Below, piece after piece: positions 29,601 to 37,237 of a stretch of 64,000 nucleotides of DNA. A model generated the notes under the pieces. It made no database searches. It was not told the DNA's origin and was given only the letters and a program-made list of their open reading frames with translations. The stretch is taken from contig CAXXXM010000001.1 in assembly GCA_963663265.2 (NCBI GenBank), positions 1,116,001 through 1,180,000 of the forward strand, given 5' to 3'. This DNA comes from JAEXOD01 sp963663265 (GTDB lineage: Bacteria > Bacteroidota > Ignavibacteria > Ignavibacteriales > Melioribacteraceae). Position 1 is the first letter of the stretch; each line of letters starts with the position of its first letter. The position numbers and the translations under genes were made by a program.

Positions 29601-32600
29601 TAGTCAAGTTTATGATATTAGTGAGAATATTTTTAGAATAGCAAGTGTTGGACTTACTAACCCAAATACAAATTTAAGATGGCAAGCTGGAACATATAAA
29701 AATATTCAATGGATAAACTCACCTAATGTTAAAAACATTAATATTGATTATTCAATTGACGCTGGAACAACTTGGAAAAATATTGTAATGAACTTAAGTT
29801 CAAATTCAGGTACTTATAAATGGTTAGTTCCTGAAGATTCATCATTAACAGCAAGGATTCGTATTACCGATGTTGCATCCGGTGGAAATATTTTTGATGT
29901 CAATGATCAGAATTTTATTATTAATATACTAAAAATTAGTCAACCAGATGGTACAGATGCTTGGCTTAGTGGTTCATCTCAAACAATTACTTGGTTGAGT
30001 ACTCAAGATATAGATTCTGTAAGCATTAACCTTTCAGTTGATGGTGGGAACTCTTGGTCAATTATTAATAAAGTGAAAGCAAATAAAGGAAGCTATAATT
30101 GGACGATTCCTCAATTAATGAGTTCTACAAATGCATACATTTTGATTAAAGATACTAAATTTGAAACTATTAGAGATACCAGTAATAGATTTGGATTTTT
30201 ACCTGGTAATCTGAGTTTGATATCTCCAAATGGTGGCGAATATTTAAATGCAGGTGCAAAATACTATATTAACTGGAATGCATCTTCTGAAATACAAAAT
30301 GTAAAATTAGAATATAAACTAAAAACAGATACAACGTGGACAATAATTGCTAATAGTTATCCTGCTGATTCATTAAGATATTTGTGGAATATTCCAAATG
30401 GAATTTCATCAAATAACGCTAAGGTTAGAGTATCGGATGCATTAAACTCTTTCATCTCGGATTCAAGTGCAAATGTATTTAAAATTGGCTGGATTGTAGT
30501 TGATTCTCCAAATGGGGGAGAACAGATACAGTCAGGTAGAACTGTGGCAATTAATTGGAATAATAGTTCTAATATTCAAAATGTGAAAATTGAATATACT
30601 GTTGATGAAATAAATTATTCAACAATTATTCCATCAGTTTCTGCAAATATTGGAACATATAATTGGACAATTCCAAATACTCCATCAACTAATGTAAAAA
30701 TAAGAATAAGTGACGTAGTATCAAATAATAGCATAATTGATTATTGCGACAATGTCTTTACAATAAGTCTTTTACAATTAACTACTCCGTCGAGTGCAAT
30801 TCAATTACAGGCAGGAAGAGTATATCAAATCAAGTGGAACAGTAGTCCTGATATTAATTATGTTAATCTTGAATATACGCTTGATGGTACTGTATGGAAT
30901 TTACTAAATCAGGACTCTATTCAGGCAAGTCTTGGTTTATATAATTGGCAAATCCCTGATAATTTATGTTCAACGAACGGGAAAATAAGAATTTGGAATA
31001 ATAGTACTGCATCAATTAATGATACAAGCAGATATCCTATTACATTTAAAGTGTTAAATATTGTTGCCCCAACCGGTGGGGAAAATTGGCAGGTTGGAAC
31101 AACTAAATCAATTAGATGGAATGCCTGTCAAGTTGATACTATAACTATTGAATATTCCGTAAATGGCGGTCAAAATTGGATATTAGTTGCTGATAATATT
31201 CCCACAAGCCAAAATTTGTATAATTGGATTATACCAAATACAATTTCAAATAATACTCTTGTTAGGTTAATAGATAAAACAAATCCTCAACTTTATACTG
31301 TAAGTTCAGCATTTTCGATATTTAATCCATCGTTAGATTTACTTTCACCAAATGGAGGTGAGATTTATAGAGCCGGTTCGTCGAAAAATATTATTTGGCA
31401 AAGTAATTTAGTTGATTATGTTAAAGTTGAATTTTCAAGTGATAGTGGAGCCACATGGAATACTTTAACAAGCTCTTTCCCAACTGATTCGGTATATACA
31501 TGGAATATTCCTAATGGTATTGAAACATTTGGTGCTGTAATTAAAATATCCGATGTTCTTAATCCTCATATTAAAGATACAAGTGAAGTATTTACGATTA
31601 CAACACTTCGTTTAACAAGCCCGATGGGTGGGGAATATTGGCAGGCTGGTACAAATCAAAATATTACATGGCTGGCTGGACCAGGTATTAATTTGGTTAG
31701 ATTACAATATTCATTAGATAATGGAGCTAATTGGACAAATATTGCGGAAGCTCAAAATATTACAGCATCTGTGGATACATTCAAGTGGCAGATACCAATA
31801 ACAGTAGGAACAAATCTTGCAAAAGTTAGAGTACTTGACGTTGTTGATCCTGCTCTATACTCAACTTCACCTGATACTTTTACTATTGGATGGACAAGGG
31901 TATTATCTCCTAATGGTGGGAATGTTTATCAATCGGGTTTACCTATTCCAATTAGATGGGATTGCAGCTCAAATTTAAGAAAACTTAATGTTGAAATTAT
32001 TAATTCTAACACAAACCAAGTAGTTGTTGAAACTGAAGTTAATGCAGCATTAAAATTAATTAATCTAATTGTGCCAGCAAATTATTATTCCGACTCATTG
32101 TTGGTTCGTTTAAGCGAGGTTAATTCCAATTATTTGATAAGCGATTTAAGCGATAACATGTTTAGTTCGAAAGGATTAGAATTAATTAGACCTTCCATAG
32201 GGGATAATTGGAAATCAGGAAGTACTGAAATTATTAGATGGGAAGCAAGTTCTAATAACAGTACTCTTAATATTGAGTATTCATCTAATAATGGAGCGAC
32301 ATGGAATACTATTGCACATTCAATTGCGGCAAATCTACAACAGTATTCTTGGCAAATTCCAAATAACTTATCTTCTGATAGTTGCATTGTTAAAATATAT
32401 AATACTTTATATAATAATGTTAAAGATTCAAGTGGATTATTTAATATTTTTGTTCCTGGTATAAGTGTAGTATCTCCGAATGGGAATAATTACTTACAGG
32501 CAGGGAAATCATACAAAATTAAATGGTCAAGTAGTTTTGTTACATCTGTTGCAATTGAATATAGTTTAGATAATGGAGCAAATTGGGATACTCTAAAAGC

Positions 32601-35600
32601 ACCTGTTGCTGCAAGTCTAAAAGAATTGACGTGGGATGTTCCTACACGTATTTCCACAACTCAAGGATTAATTAGAATTAGCGATTATGGTAATTCATCT
32701 GTAAAAGATGTGAGTGATGATACATTTGTAATTGGCTGGATTGATATAGATTCCCCTGACGGCGGGGAAAATTGGATGTCTAATTCATCTCACCCTATTA
32801 CATGGGCTAACAGTCCTTCTGTTTCTTTAGTAAATATTTATTATAATAATGGAATTGATACTAACTGGGTTATGTTGGCAAATAATTATCCTACTTCGAG
32901 CATGCCTTTTAATTGGACTCAAATTCCAAATAATGAAACAAATAGAGGAAAGATAAGAATTGTTGATGCTAAATCAAATGGGGAAATATCAAATATTAGT
33001 GTTGATTATTTCTCTATCACAAAATTGTACGTTCTTTCTCCAAATGGTGGTGAAGTTTATTATTCTGGAATGACTTACCCAATTACTTGGAGCCCAAGTA
33101 TGAATATCAATGCTGTAAAAATTGAACTTTCTACTAATGGAGGCAAAAACTGGGCTTATAATCTTACAAGTTCAACCCCTGCTTCTTCTGGAAAATTTAA
33201 TTGGACTGTGGACGGTGCGTTATTCTCTGATTCATGTTTAATCAGGGTTACAGATGTAGAAAATACAACAATTTTGGATATTAGTGATAATTATTTTACA
33301 GTTGGTGCTATCCAATTAAGAACATTTGAAACTGAGGAAAAAGTATTAGAAGGTTCTACAAAATCAATTTTATGGTTAAATAGTGGTAATATTTCTTACG
33401 TTGATTTGCTTTATAGAACAAAAAATAAGATTTGGAAACCAATTAAACTTAGAGTTCCTGCTTCTTCTGGTCGTTATGATTGGACTATTCCAAGTGAACC
33501 TTCGGATTCTTGTTTTATTGCTATTCGTAATTCTGAAAATTACATATTTAGCGATACAAGCAATACTCCATTTACTATTGCAAGATTAAAACTTGCAAGT
33601 CCTAATGGCATGGAAGTATGGCAGACGGGAACCACAAAAGAATTTACTTGGCAAAGTTCATACGTAACTCAAATTTATATTGAGTATACTACCGATACCA
33701 CAATTGTACCGATTTCTTGGAACAGGATTGCAATACAGCCAATATTAGCAAGTTTGGGAAAATATGAATGGACAATTCCAGATGATATTAATTTGGCTGG
33801 TAAAAATTATAGATTCAGAATTTACGATATTTCAGAAGTAAAGGTTGCAGATACTTCAAATGGGTATTCTACATTAAGTTATTTGAGAGTTTTAGCACCA
33901 AATAACGGAGAACAGATAGGTACAGCTTATACAATAAAATGGTCAAATAGTATAAATACAATTCCAAAAGTTAATATTTATGTCCAAAATGAAATCAGCG
34001 ATTATAATTGGCAATTAGTTGCGAGTGGGGTTAGCTCAAATCCAAGTAACTATAATTGGAGTATTAATGTACCTGCATCGCAAACATGTAGAATTAAAAT
34101 TGAAGATTCGGCAAATAATTCCATATATGATATTAGCGATGCTCCATTTACAATAAGTACAATAAAATTAATAAGTCCAAATGGTGGTAATTATCAAAAA
34201 TTACAAGTTGGTAAAACTTATGATATTACTTGGGAAACTTCTTTTATAAATCTGGTTCGTTTAGAGTTTTCAACAAACCATGGTATTACTTGGAATGTCC
34301 TTCCAAATGCAACTGCTTTGCCAGCATCTGAAAAGAAATTTGCTTGGTATGTTGATGACATTACATCCAGAAATATGAAAATAAGAATCAGCAATGCGGA
34401 AAACTCTAATATTTTTGATGTATCAGATACAACATTTAATGTTTGTTCACTAAATTTGGTTCAACCAAATACATTAACTGCTTTACAAGTAGGAATAAAT
34501 TATAGTATAACTTGGAAATCTGAAAACTTAGATTCAGTTAGAATTCAGCTTTCAATAGATGATGGGAAATCGTGGAATTATCAAATTGGAGTAATTGATG
34601 CCGATTCAGGTAAATTTAATTGGAAAGTTCCTAACGTTCTTTCAGCATTAGCAAGGATTAGAATTTCCGACTATTATGAAGCAAGTGTTAATGATACGAG
34701 TAATAGTAATTTTGTTATTGGTAAATTTCCAAATGTAGCTGCAGTTAAAAAGTATCAAAGCAATATTATTAAATTTTTGTATGATTTCTTAACTCCTCAA
34801 GAGACTATAAATATTGAAAAATTTGAATACCAAATAGGTGAAGGTGCTGTAATAAATTCAATACATTCTTTAATAAATCCTCCAGCCAGTATTACGGGAC
34901 CTCAAACTGATACATTATATTGGAGATCCTCTGACAATTTAAGCAATTATGAAGGAGTTATTAAAGTCTGGGTTACTTTTAGGAGTCCACAATATAATGT
35001 TGAATACAAAGTTCAGCTTGATAGTGTTGGAGTTGATAATAAACCTCCGGAATTTGATAAAAATAGTGTTGTTTTATATCAAAAACCTAATAAATTTGGA
35101 TGGAGTAATGTAATTACTAAATGGGATATTGGTACCGATTTAAGTAATGTTGTCTATTATAAACTCAATTTTAATGATATTAATAATGAATATATCAACT
35201 TTACAAAATCAGTAAAGGATGACTCTTTAATTATTCCAAATGTTTGGACTTCGGTTGACTACTTTGTGAAGTTGGATGTTTATGATATTTACAATAATAC
35301 GACTTCTTACATTTTACCAAATTACAAATCACTTGCAGCTTGTGATTTTTCAGGTGATAACGAATTAAATGCGGTTGATTTGGCTACATTTGTTAAATCA
35401 TGGAGCACAAAAGACTCAACCTTAGGTGCAGATTTAGCTCCGTATGATGGTAATTTCCCAAATATTAAAATAAAAGGGAATGGTAAACTTGATATTGAAG
35501 ATTTACTTGTTTTTGTTAACATGTGGAATTATGGACAAGAATTTGTTCTACCTAAATTGAACAAATCTTTCCAGCAAATACAAGAGCATGAAAGTCAAAC

Positions 35601-36249
35601 TATTACTTTCAAAAAAGGTGAAAATAAATTTAATTTGCCAATTTTCTTTGATAAAAAATTGGACTTGTTGGCAGTTACAGCAGAGATTAATTATAAACCT
35701 TCAATATTTAAGTTTGATTCTTTGTTAGTAAAAGGTTTATCACAAAATGGATTATCATTTAGTAAAATTGATACAGCAAAAGGAATTATTAAAATTGATT
35801 TTGCAGAACTTTATTCATCTTTGAATTCTGATTATAGTATTAGTTCGATTATTAATTGCAACTTAGACAGGTTCTCTAATGAAGATTCAATATCTGTTAA
35901 TTATATTGGATATAACAATAGTTTACAAAAAGTACTTGATAAAACAGTAGTTTTTACAATGCATGAAGTCCCTGCAAGTTATAAATTGTATCAAAATTAT
36001 CCAAATCCATTTAATCCAAGTACAACTATTGAGTATGATTTACCTGAAAAAACAAAAGTTACTCTTGTTATTTTTGATATACTTGGAAGAGAAATTGCTA
36101 CATTAGTAAATGAAGAACAAAATATTGGTTTTTATAAATATATATTCAATGCCAATTCATTTGGAAAAGGTTTAGCAAGTGGTGTTTATTTTTACCGCTT
36201 ACATACAAATCATTATACATTAACTCAAAAGATGTTATTGATTAAATAA
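20611..36249 (+). CDS. Giant secreted repeat protein with T9SS sorting domain (50 Ig-like Kre9/KNH-type repeats)
   Basis: The 5212-residue protein (about 0.57 MDa) has a signal peptide (ends TTNA, residue 20). Residues 43-4704 hold 50 tandem repeats averaging 93 residues. Each opens SPNGGE-WQAGS, has a Trp in ITWNSS, then a strand like IEYSLDNGTTW, YNWTIPN and a closing DISDNxFTI. This is the pattern usually labelled Kre9/KNH-like or Ser-Thr-rich surface repeats. After the array come a linker domain (~4705-4905), a dockerin-like pair of Ca-binding loops (4911-4975), a cohesin-like domain (~4985-5115) and a C-terminal T9SS type A sorting domain (5124-5212). It is probably exported by T9SS and held at the surface as a filament or adhesin. 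It lies 29 bases after the family B copy 2 gene and 14 before a cohesin-like lipoprotein. Very few Cys residues are present. Confidence 0.9.
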   Translation: MNKYILFILLLIGLISTTNAYNENNSKLTANALSKREPKAKSIQLTAPNGGEIWQAGSTQLIKWTSSEITFVNISYSTNNGINWTSIANHVEASLWQYYWNIPKNITPSQEFRIRVVDESDALFSDMSDNKFILTKLNLLSPTSSISFQTGRVDTIKWVASSDIASVDIDISINDGAWQTVIHNYDASLGQYEYSVPNNASANNRIRIRNSAILSTQTISDYFRIATLDLNSPNGGEVWFQGTNQTISWNSNSITNLGIAYSIDNSLTWTIIEDPYSAAFNSYSFQVPSVASNQALIKVYDADEPEIFDVSNTVFTIYTLTVTSPNANTGWEIGSTKNITWSSNLTGNVKIEITTNNGTNWSQIATGISASLGVYSYVIPNTPTARGKIRITSTTNAAYSAVSDGLFTIGNINITRPSGGEVFRAGDVESILWTSTAGINLIKIEYSTDGINWNLITANAQASLGRYDWAIPSNLASSTGYIRLSDSESDSGLRFETSSFTITNIVITSPTGNEIYKGGTAQNITWVASPNISNVNIEFRRDDSLPWQTIATSVAANLGTYTWNIPDTLSTAYGKIRISSSSNINIESTSDGYFKVGNIRINTPNGGEKLVGNGNYNVTWTSTSSVSYLRMQYSLDGGLTFINVPNASSYPASAGSFTWQVPNILSNNVLFRISDSDGPVIFDVSDNTFSIAELGLTYPNGGEGFVPGTPVTITWSSTNITSINLDYQVNNGIWNNIVTNINAALGSYNWTIPNTPSAQVNIRISANENTELFDITDGVFKIGSIQVLSSNGGEVVQVGEDSQIEWNYTNGINSVNIDLTTNNGVSWINLVTNYPSTGTYNWSVTNAASNTAKLRISDADNPTIYDISDNDFSIRNLILNYPNGGNFFLVDSVVAVTWQQFSVANVRLEYSTDNGLFWNTIVNSVPSVPSLYNWTIPNMPSNRVLVRISDADFQPNYISDVSDANFSINMVYVISPDGGESYVVNSLQNVKWKVHNSVNNLRLEYTTNNGTSWSIVENSIPAATLNYNWTIPNTPTSQARIRLIDVDNSAVLDESNNMFAIGSILLTSPDGFERWKVGSTHSITWNNISTVPNVDIDYSTDNGLTWINIAANYDATLENYDWVIPNTVTSFALVRVRSSSNQDLFDISNNNFSIVSLNVTSPNGGEVLQVGNNLAITWDVNNITYVNIDYSVDNGNTWNRIGYDVLASDEIFNYTLPDIPTSTGLIRIVDSQDNSIFDVSNADFRVLRLYLNSPNGGESYKIGMSRNITWNSSGITNLDIFYSLDNGVNWNTVSLNNAASTGFYNWLLPNIPSNTVKIKILDHDNPSIQDSSDNYFTVGTISVLEPILSEILKANTIKQIKWTATPGIENVKIEFRLNNSSSWEVIEPSATAQVGTYNWLVSNNASNQAKIRISDAVNGTFIIDSSAQFTINTINLVSPNGGEYWQSGTTKTIRWTSSLTGNVKLSYSLDNGASWNTIAASVPAITNSYNWLIPNGLSSNQVIVKINDVITPAVQDSSDGVFRVGDIAITNILGGENWQTITQKLINFSTSNSINEVNIEYTLDNIVWNSIVSNYPASSGSYLWNIGDINPSSTARIRISDSESSLGIVDVSNTFNLIQLKVTSPNGNELWQNGQTNLIQWVSSSHVPNVNIYYSLDNGSNWVLIHGNYPSVSNNVNSYSWLVPNTLLSQQTLIRIESVANNLIVDNSDDNFSIGNLAITSPINNSEYQSGKKVNITWNSTNIGNVRLEYSLDNGNTWTTIINSLSSDLHSYNWTVDNNISSHQARVRITALNNVLITSISDPFIIKLLQLTTPDGGEQWQGGSVKAIIWNSSEINSLSLYSSIDNGATWVLISNNINASAGTYNWLVPENIATTNAKIRLIDEDNNTVRDSSSYAFTINSLNLSSPLGGEEYQAGTPINISWTGINLGLLQIDYSLNNGTDWIKIIDNINGDIRSYNWNIPSDTASNTAKIRIRELADTTNEDISPVFTINRLQVYSPNGSENWQAGSTKQIVWYSKYINSVSVAYSLDNGTNWTNIAENVAGNTYSLNWDIPSNISSTNARIKVWDTNNSSFKDSSDLTFTISNIGITAPTLNSHILAGYTTKITWNSSNMGMIGISYSIDNGNTWNIIANNVNSAVNQYNWSVPTNAASDQALIRLQSLNDPLIYITSGLFTISSIEIVSPNGGEVWQAGSTHNISWNSQYVNNVNLKYSLNNGTTWNTIVENIPSIPATLSWTLPQNISSMNSIVKIEDAMYSNIVDSSNTAFTIADLKITSPILNEQIQAGQNKNITWTSSNIGLINIEFSIDNGTTWNSISNNVSANQQSYQWIVPNNVTSNQALVRLSSVLDPTILSISPIFIISSITVTSPNGGEIMQAGTSTNITWNSQYINNISIDYSIDNGTNWLSVVENIPSNTGSYNWITPNDISSSTTLIRVKDHNNNNVYDISDNTFTLSRIVITAPISGAQLQTDRETTIRWEAGNIGNILIEYSIDNGTSWNTIANNINSSLLNYKWVVPSNVATSQGLIRISSIAIPTILSTSELFKISTLELISPNGGERWQANTTENITWNSLQVSNVNLYYSIDNGINYSLIAANIAAAAGTYSWVIPANVTTTDGRIKIIDAGNSAIQDSNDNKFTIGSLGIFSPAGNEEWQAGKQYTITWNANTTNSSLRIEYSNDGGTSWNIIENSYPTASNNYLWTVPANEGTATARVRITDNSKNLTYQSNLFTIKQLEITQPLGGENWNSGTTQNITWNSSQIINVKIEYTTNNGNTWNPIVNSINAVPATYAWTIPADLGNNNVKLKITDASNSLINDSMAVSLKIGSVVVVSPNGGEILQAGTTYKIRWINTSNIFDVSIEFSEDNGATWNYLTNSTQADGEYDWNIPNTIATTNGLIRITDNNSSGLIIDQSNSVFTINNLNLLTPNGFENLTVGNVYPITWSASNNIALVTLEYYNENSGWKQIATNINANLGTYSWTIPNDPSDSVKVRIKNVANSQVYDISENIFRIASVGLTNPNTNLRWQAGTYKNIQWINSPNVKNINIDYSIDAGTTWKNIVMNLSSNSGTYKWLVPEDSSLTARIRITDVASGGNIFDVNDQNFIINILKISQPDGTDAWLSGSSQTITWLSTQDIDSVSINLSVDGGNSWSIINKVKANKGSYNWTIPQLMSSTNAYILIKDTKFETIRDTSNRFGFLPGNLSLISPNGGEYLNAGAKYYINWNASSEIQNVKLEYKLKTDTTWTIIANSYPADSLRYLWNIPNGISSNNAKVRVSDALNSFISDSSANVFKIGWIVVDSPNGGEQIQSGRTVAINWNNSSNIQNVKIEYTVDEINYSTIIPSVSANIGTYNWTIPNTPSTNVKIRISDVVSNNSIIDYCDNVFTISLLQLTTPSSAIQLQAGRVYQIKWNSSPDINYVNLEYTLDGTVWNLLNQDSIQASLGLYNWQIPDNLCSTNGKIRIWNNSTASINDTSRYPITFKVLNIVAPTGGENWQVGTTKSIRWNACQVDTITIEYSVNGGQNWILVADNIPTSQNLYNWIIPNTISNNTLVRLIDKTNPQLYTVSSAFSIFNPSLDLLSPNGGEIYRAGSSKNIIWQSNLVDYVKVEFSSDSGATWNTLTSSFPTDSVYTWNIPNGIETFGAVIKISDVLNPHIKDTSEVFTITTLRLTSPMGGEYWQAGTNQNITWLAGPGINLVRLQYSLDNGANWTNIAEAQNITASVDTFKWQIPITVGTNLAKVRVLDVVDPALYSTSPDTFTIGWTRVLSPNGGNVYQSGLPIPIRWDCSSNLRKLNVEIINSNTNQVVVETEVNAALKLINLIVPANYYSDSLLVRLSEVNSNYLISDLSDNMFSSKGLELIRPSIGDNWKSGSTEIIRWEASSNNSTLNIEYSSNNGATWNTIAHSIAANLQQYSWQIPNNLSSDSCIVKIYNTLYNNVKDSSGLFNIFVPGISVVSPNGNNYLQAGKSYKIKWSSSFVTSVAIEYSLDNGANWDTLKAPVAASLKELTWDVPTRISTTQGLIRISDYGNSSVKDVSDDTFVIGWIDIDSPDGGENWMSNSSHPITWANSPSVSLVNIYYNNGIDTNWVMLANNYPTSSMPFNWTQIPNNETNRGKIRIVDAKSNGEISNISVDYFSITKLYVLSPNGGEVYYSGMTYPITWSPSMNINAVKIELSTNGGKNWAYNLTSSTPASSGKFNWTVDGALFSDSCLIRVTDVENTTILDISDNYFTVGAIQLRTFETEEKVLEGSTKSILWLNSGNISYVDLLYRTKNKIWKPIKLRVPASSGRYDWTIPSEPSDSCFIAIRNSENYIFSDTSNTPFTIARLKLASPNGMEVWQTGTTKEFTWQSSYVTQIYIEYTTDTTIVPISWNRIAIQPILASLGKYEWTIPDDINLAGKNYRFRIYDISEVKVADTSNGYSTLSYLRVLAPNNGEQIGTAYTIKWSNSINTIPKVNIYVQNEISDYNWQLVASGVSSNPSNYNWSINVPASQTCRIKIEDSANNSIYDISDAPFTISTIKLISPNGGNYQKLQVGKTYDITWETSFINLVRLEFSTNHGITWNVLPNATALPASEKKFAWYVDDITSRNMKIRISNAENSNIFDVSDTTFNVCSLNLVQPNTLTALQVGINYSITWKSENLDSVRIQLSIDDGKSWNYQIGVIDADSGKFNWKVPNVLSALARIRISDYYEASVNDTSNSNFVIGKFPNVAAVKKYQSNIIKFLYDFLTPQETINIEKFEYQIGEGAVINSIHSLINPPASITGPQTDTLYWRSSDNLSNYEGVIKVWVTFRSPQYNVEYKVQLDSVGVDNKPPEFDKNSVVLYQKPNKFGWSNVITKWDIGTDLSNVVYYKLNFNDINNEYINFTKSVKDDSLIIPNVWTSVDYFVKLDVYDIYNNTTSYILPNYKSLAACDFSGDNELNAVDLATFVKSWSTKDSTLGADLAPYDGNFPNIKIKGNGKLDIEDLLVFVNMWNYGQEFVLPKLNKSFQQIQEHESQTITFKKGENKFNLPIFFDKKLDLLAVTAEINYKPSIFKFDSLLVKGLSQNGLSFSKIDTAKGIIKIDFAELYSSLNSDYSISSIINCNLDRFSNEDSISVNYIGYNNSLQKVLDKTVVFTMHEVPASYKLYQNYPNPFNPSTTIEYDLPEKTKVTLVIFDILGREIATLVNEEQNIGFYKYIFNANSFGKGLASGVYFYRLHTNHYTLTQKMLLIK
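20737..34722 (+). repeat. Array of 50 Ig-like ~93-residue repeats in the giant protein
   Basis: Counting the SPNGGE-like starts by eye gives 50 units; the first begins at residue 43 and the last at residue 4614. Most units keep two Trp residues, the xNNGxxW strand and the DxxDxxF ending. Units 15, 17, 46 and 48 are the least regular at the opening. The DNA is diverged between units, so this is not a recent expansion except possibly in the section at 25759-28533. Confidence 0.9.
25759..28533 (+). repeat. Alternating two-repeat superunit within the array (units 19-28)
   Basis: Odd units 19, 21, 23, 25 and 27 share SSN(I/M)G- or similar after the ITW strand and lack the NGGE opening; even units 20, 22, 24, 26 and 28 keep NGGE-WQAGS and an SxYINN- or equivalent segment. 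This gives five ~550-base dimers, implying expansion in steps of two units. Confidence 0.7.
35341..35535 (+). other. Dockerin-like calcium-binding segment of the giant protein
   Basis: Residues 4911-4975 contain two loop-helix elements, DFSGDNELNAVDLATFVKSW and, later, KGNGKLDIEDLLVFVNMW. Spacing and Asp/Asn positions resemble the duplicated F-hand of dockerin domains. Dockerins bind cohesins, and a cohesin-like lipoprotein is encoded next door. Confidence 0.65.
35563..35955 (+). other. Cohesin-like domain of the giant protein
   Basis: Residues ~4985-5115 begin with QTITFKKGENKFNLPIFF and continue LDLLAVTAEINYKPSIFKFDSLLV, which follow the beta-sandwich pattern of cohesin domains (V.L.LAV...I.YDP..L). 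Identity is low, so this is a fold-level call. Confidence 0.5.
35980..36246 (+). other. T9SS type A sorting domain of the giant protein
   Basis: The last 89 residues begin YKLYQNYPNPFNPSTTIEY, contain VIFDILGREIATLVNEEQ and end in LASGVYFYRL...QKMLLIK. This is the classic Ignavibacteria-type C-terminal signal for type IX secretion. Confidence 0.95.
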
Positions 36250-36263
36250 TTAAGGTTCGCAAA

Positions 36264-37115
36264 ATGTTACCAAAAATAATAAATAATAAAAATTTCTTTA
36301 GTATCATATTGTTGATTTTGGGTGTTGCGTTTAGTTCATGCAACTCTGGAAATCCTGCTGATGTTCCACCGGCATTTATTCAATTTGTTTCTGCTCCTGT
36401 TGAGAATTCAGTGCTGAGTAATAACGATGTTTTATTCATGTGGAAGGGAAGTGATGAAGATTTTGTATTTAGATATCGTTTGGTTTCAATTGATAATGAA
36501 TACGATTTAGATTATATAGACTGGACAAGTTATAAATCTTTAACAGAAATTGAGTTTACGGATTTAGATGAGGGTAAATATAGGTTTGAACTTGAAGGGA
36601 AGAGTATGGGTTTTGTTGGGTCACCACTAACAAGGGTATTTTTTGTTGATGCTGTTAAAGGACCTTCATTATCTTTCAATAAGATTTCAACCACTTCAAA
36701 AATTGGGGTGACTGATTCAGTAAATATTTGGATGGAAGATATTAATAATTTATCGGCATGTAGATTGGTTATTTCTTTTAATCCTAAAGTTATTAATTTA
36801 GTTTCTGTTAGTAATGGAAAGTTTGTATTAGACAATAATTTTAATCAAATTATTGTACCCGATTTTTCAAATTTGGATGTTATATCAGAAGCAAATAGAA
36901 CTGGAAAAATTGAAATAAATTCCGCTGTATTGATGACTTTATTAACGTATCCTATTAATTATCTAAGTGGTTCTGGAAAAATATTAAATTTACGTTTTGT
37001 TGGAATTGCAAAAGGAACATCTCCTTTGGAATTTGCAACAATTGAACTGTATAAAGCGGATGGAACATTAATTACCAATGGAGTTCCGGGTACAGGCATT
37101 TATAAGATTGAATAA
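36264..37115 (+). CDS. Cohesin-like-domain lipoprotein, last gene of the operon
   Basis: The 283-residue protein has a hydrophobic N-terminus ending in GVAFSSC (Cys26), a plausible though imperfect lipobox, followed by a Pro/Asn spacer. Residues ~35-125 look like an Ig/FN3-type domain (FIQFVSAPVENSVLSNNDVLFMW). Residues ~133-283 have the cohesin pattern: TDSVNIWMEDINNLSACRLV, ISFNPKVINLVSVSNGKFV, and ILNLRFVGIAKGTSPLEF. Known cohesins bind dockerins. The giant protein ends only 14 bases upstream and carries a dockerin-like segment, so this lipoprotein may hold the giant at the outer membrane. The sorting of lipoproteins to the cell surface cannot be judged from sequence. No terminator is obvious after it. 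Confidence 0.68.
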   Translation: MLPKIINNKNFFSIILLILGVAFSSCNSGNPADVPPAFIQFVSAPVENSVLSNNDVLFMWKGSDEDFVFRYRLVSIDNEYDLDYIDWTSYKSLTEIEFTDLDEGKYRFELEGKSMGFVGSPLTRVFFVDAVKGPSLSFNKISTTSKIGVTDSVNIWMEDINNLSACRLVISFNPKVINLVSVSNGKFVLDNNFNQIIVPDFSNLDVISEANRTGKIEINSAVLMTLLTYPINYLSGSGKILNLRFVGIAKGTSPLEFATIELYKADGTLITNGVPGTGIYKIE

Positions 37116-37153
37116 TACCTTAAATAATTAAAAAATTGCCTTTTTATTCAAGT

Positions 37154-37161
37154 TATTTTTG
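37154..37161 (+). promoter_or_regulatory. Candidate promoter element for the purC operon
   Basis: TATTTTTG fits TAnnTTTG; a TATAAT follows at 37162. The upstream TTTG is not at the right spacing. The gap 37116-37237 has no other feature, so a promoter is expected here. Confidence 0.3.
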
Positions 37162-37237
37162 TATAATCTTTGGTATTTATTGAAAACAAAATTTACAATA
37201 GCTATATTTAAAGATTAAATTAAAATAAAGAGGTAAT

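Noticed and set aside
20737..34722. Could the long repeat region be a CRISPR array or satellite DNA?
   Set aside because: The repeats are protein repeats of ~93 residues in one open frame and their DNA is diverged; there are no short identical direct repeats with spacers.
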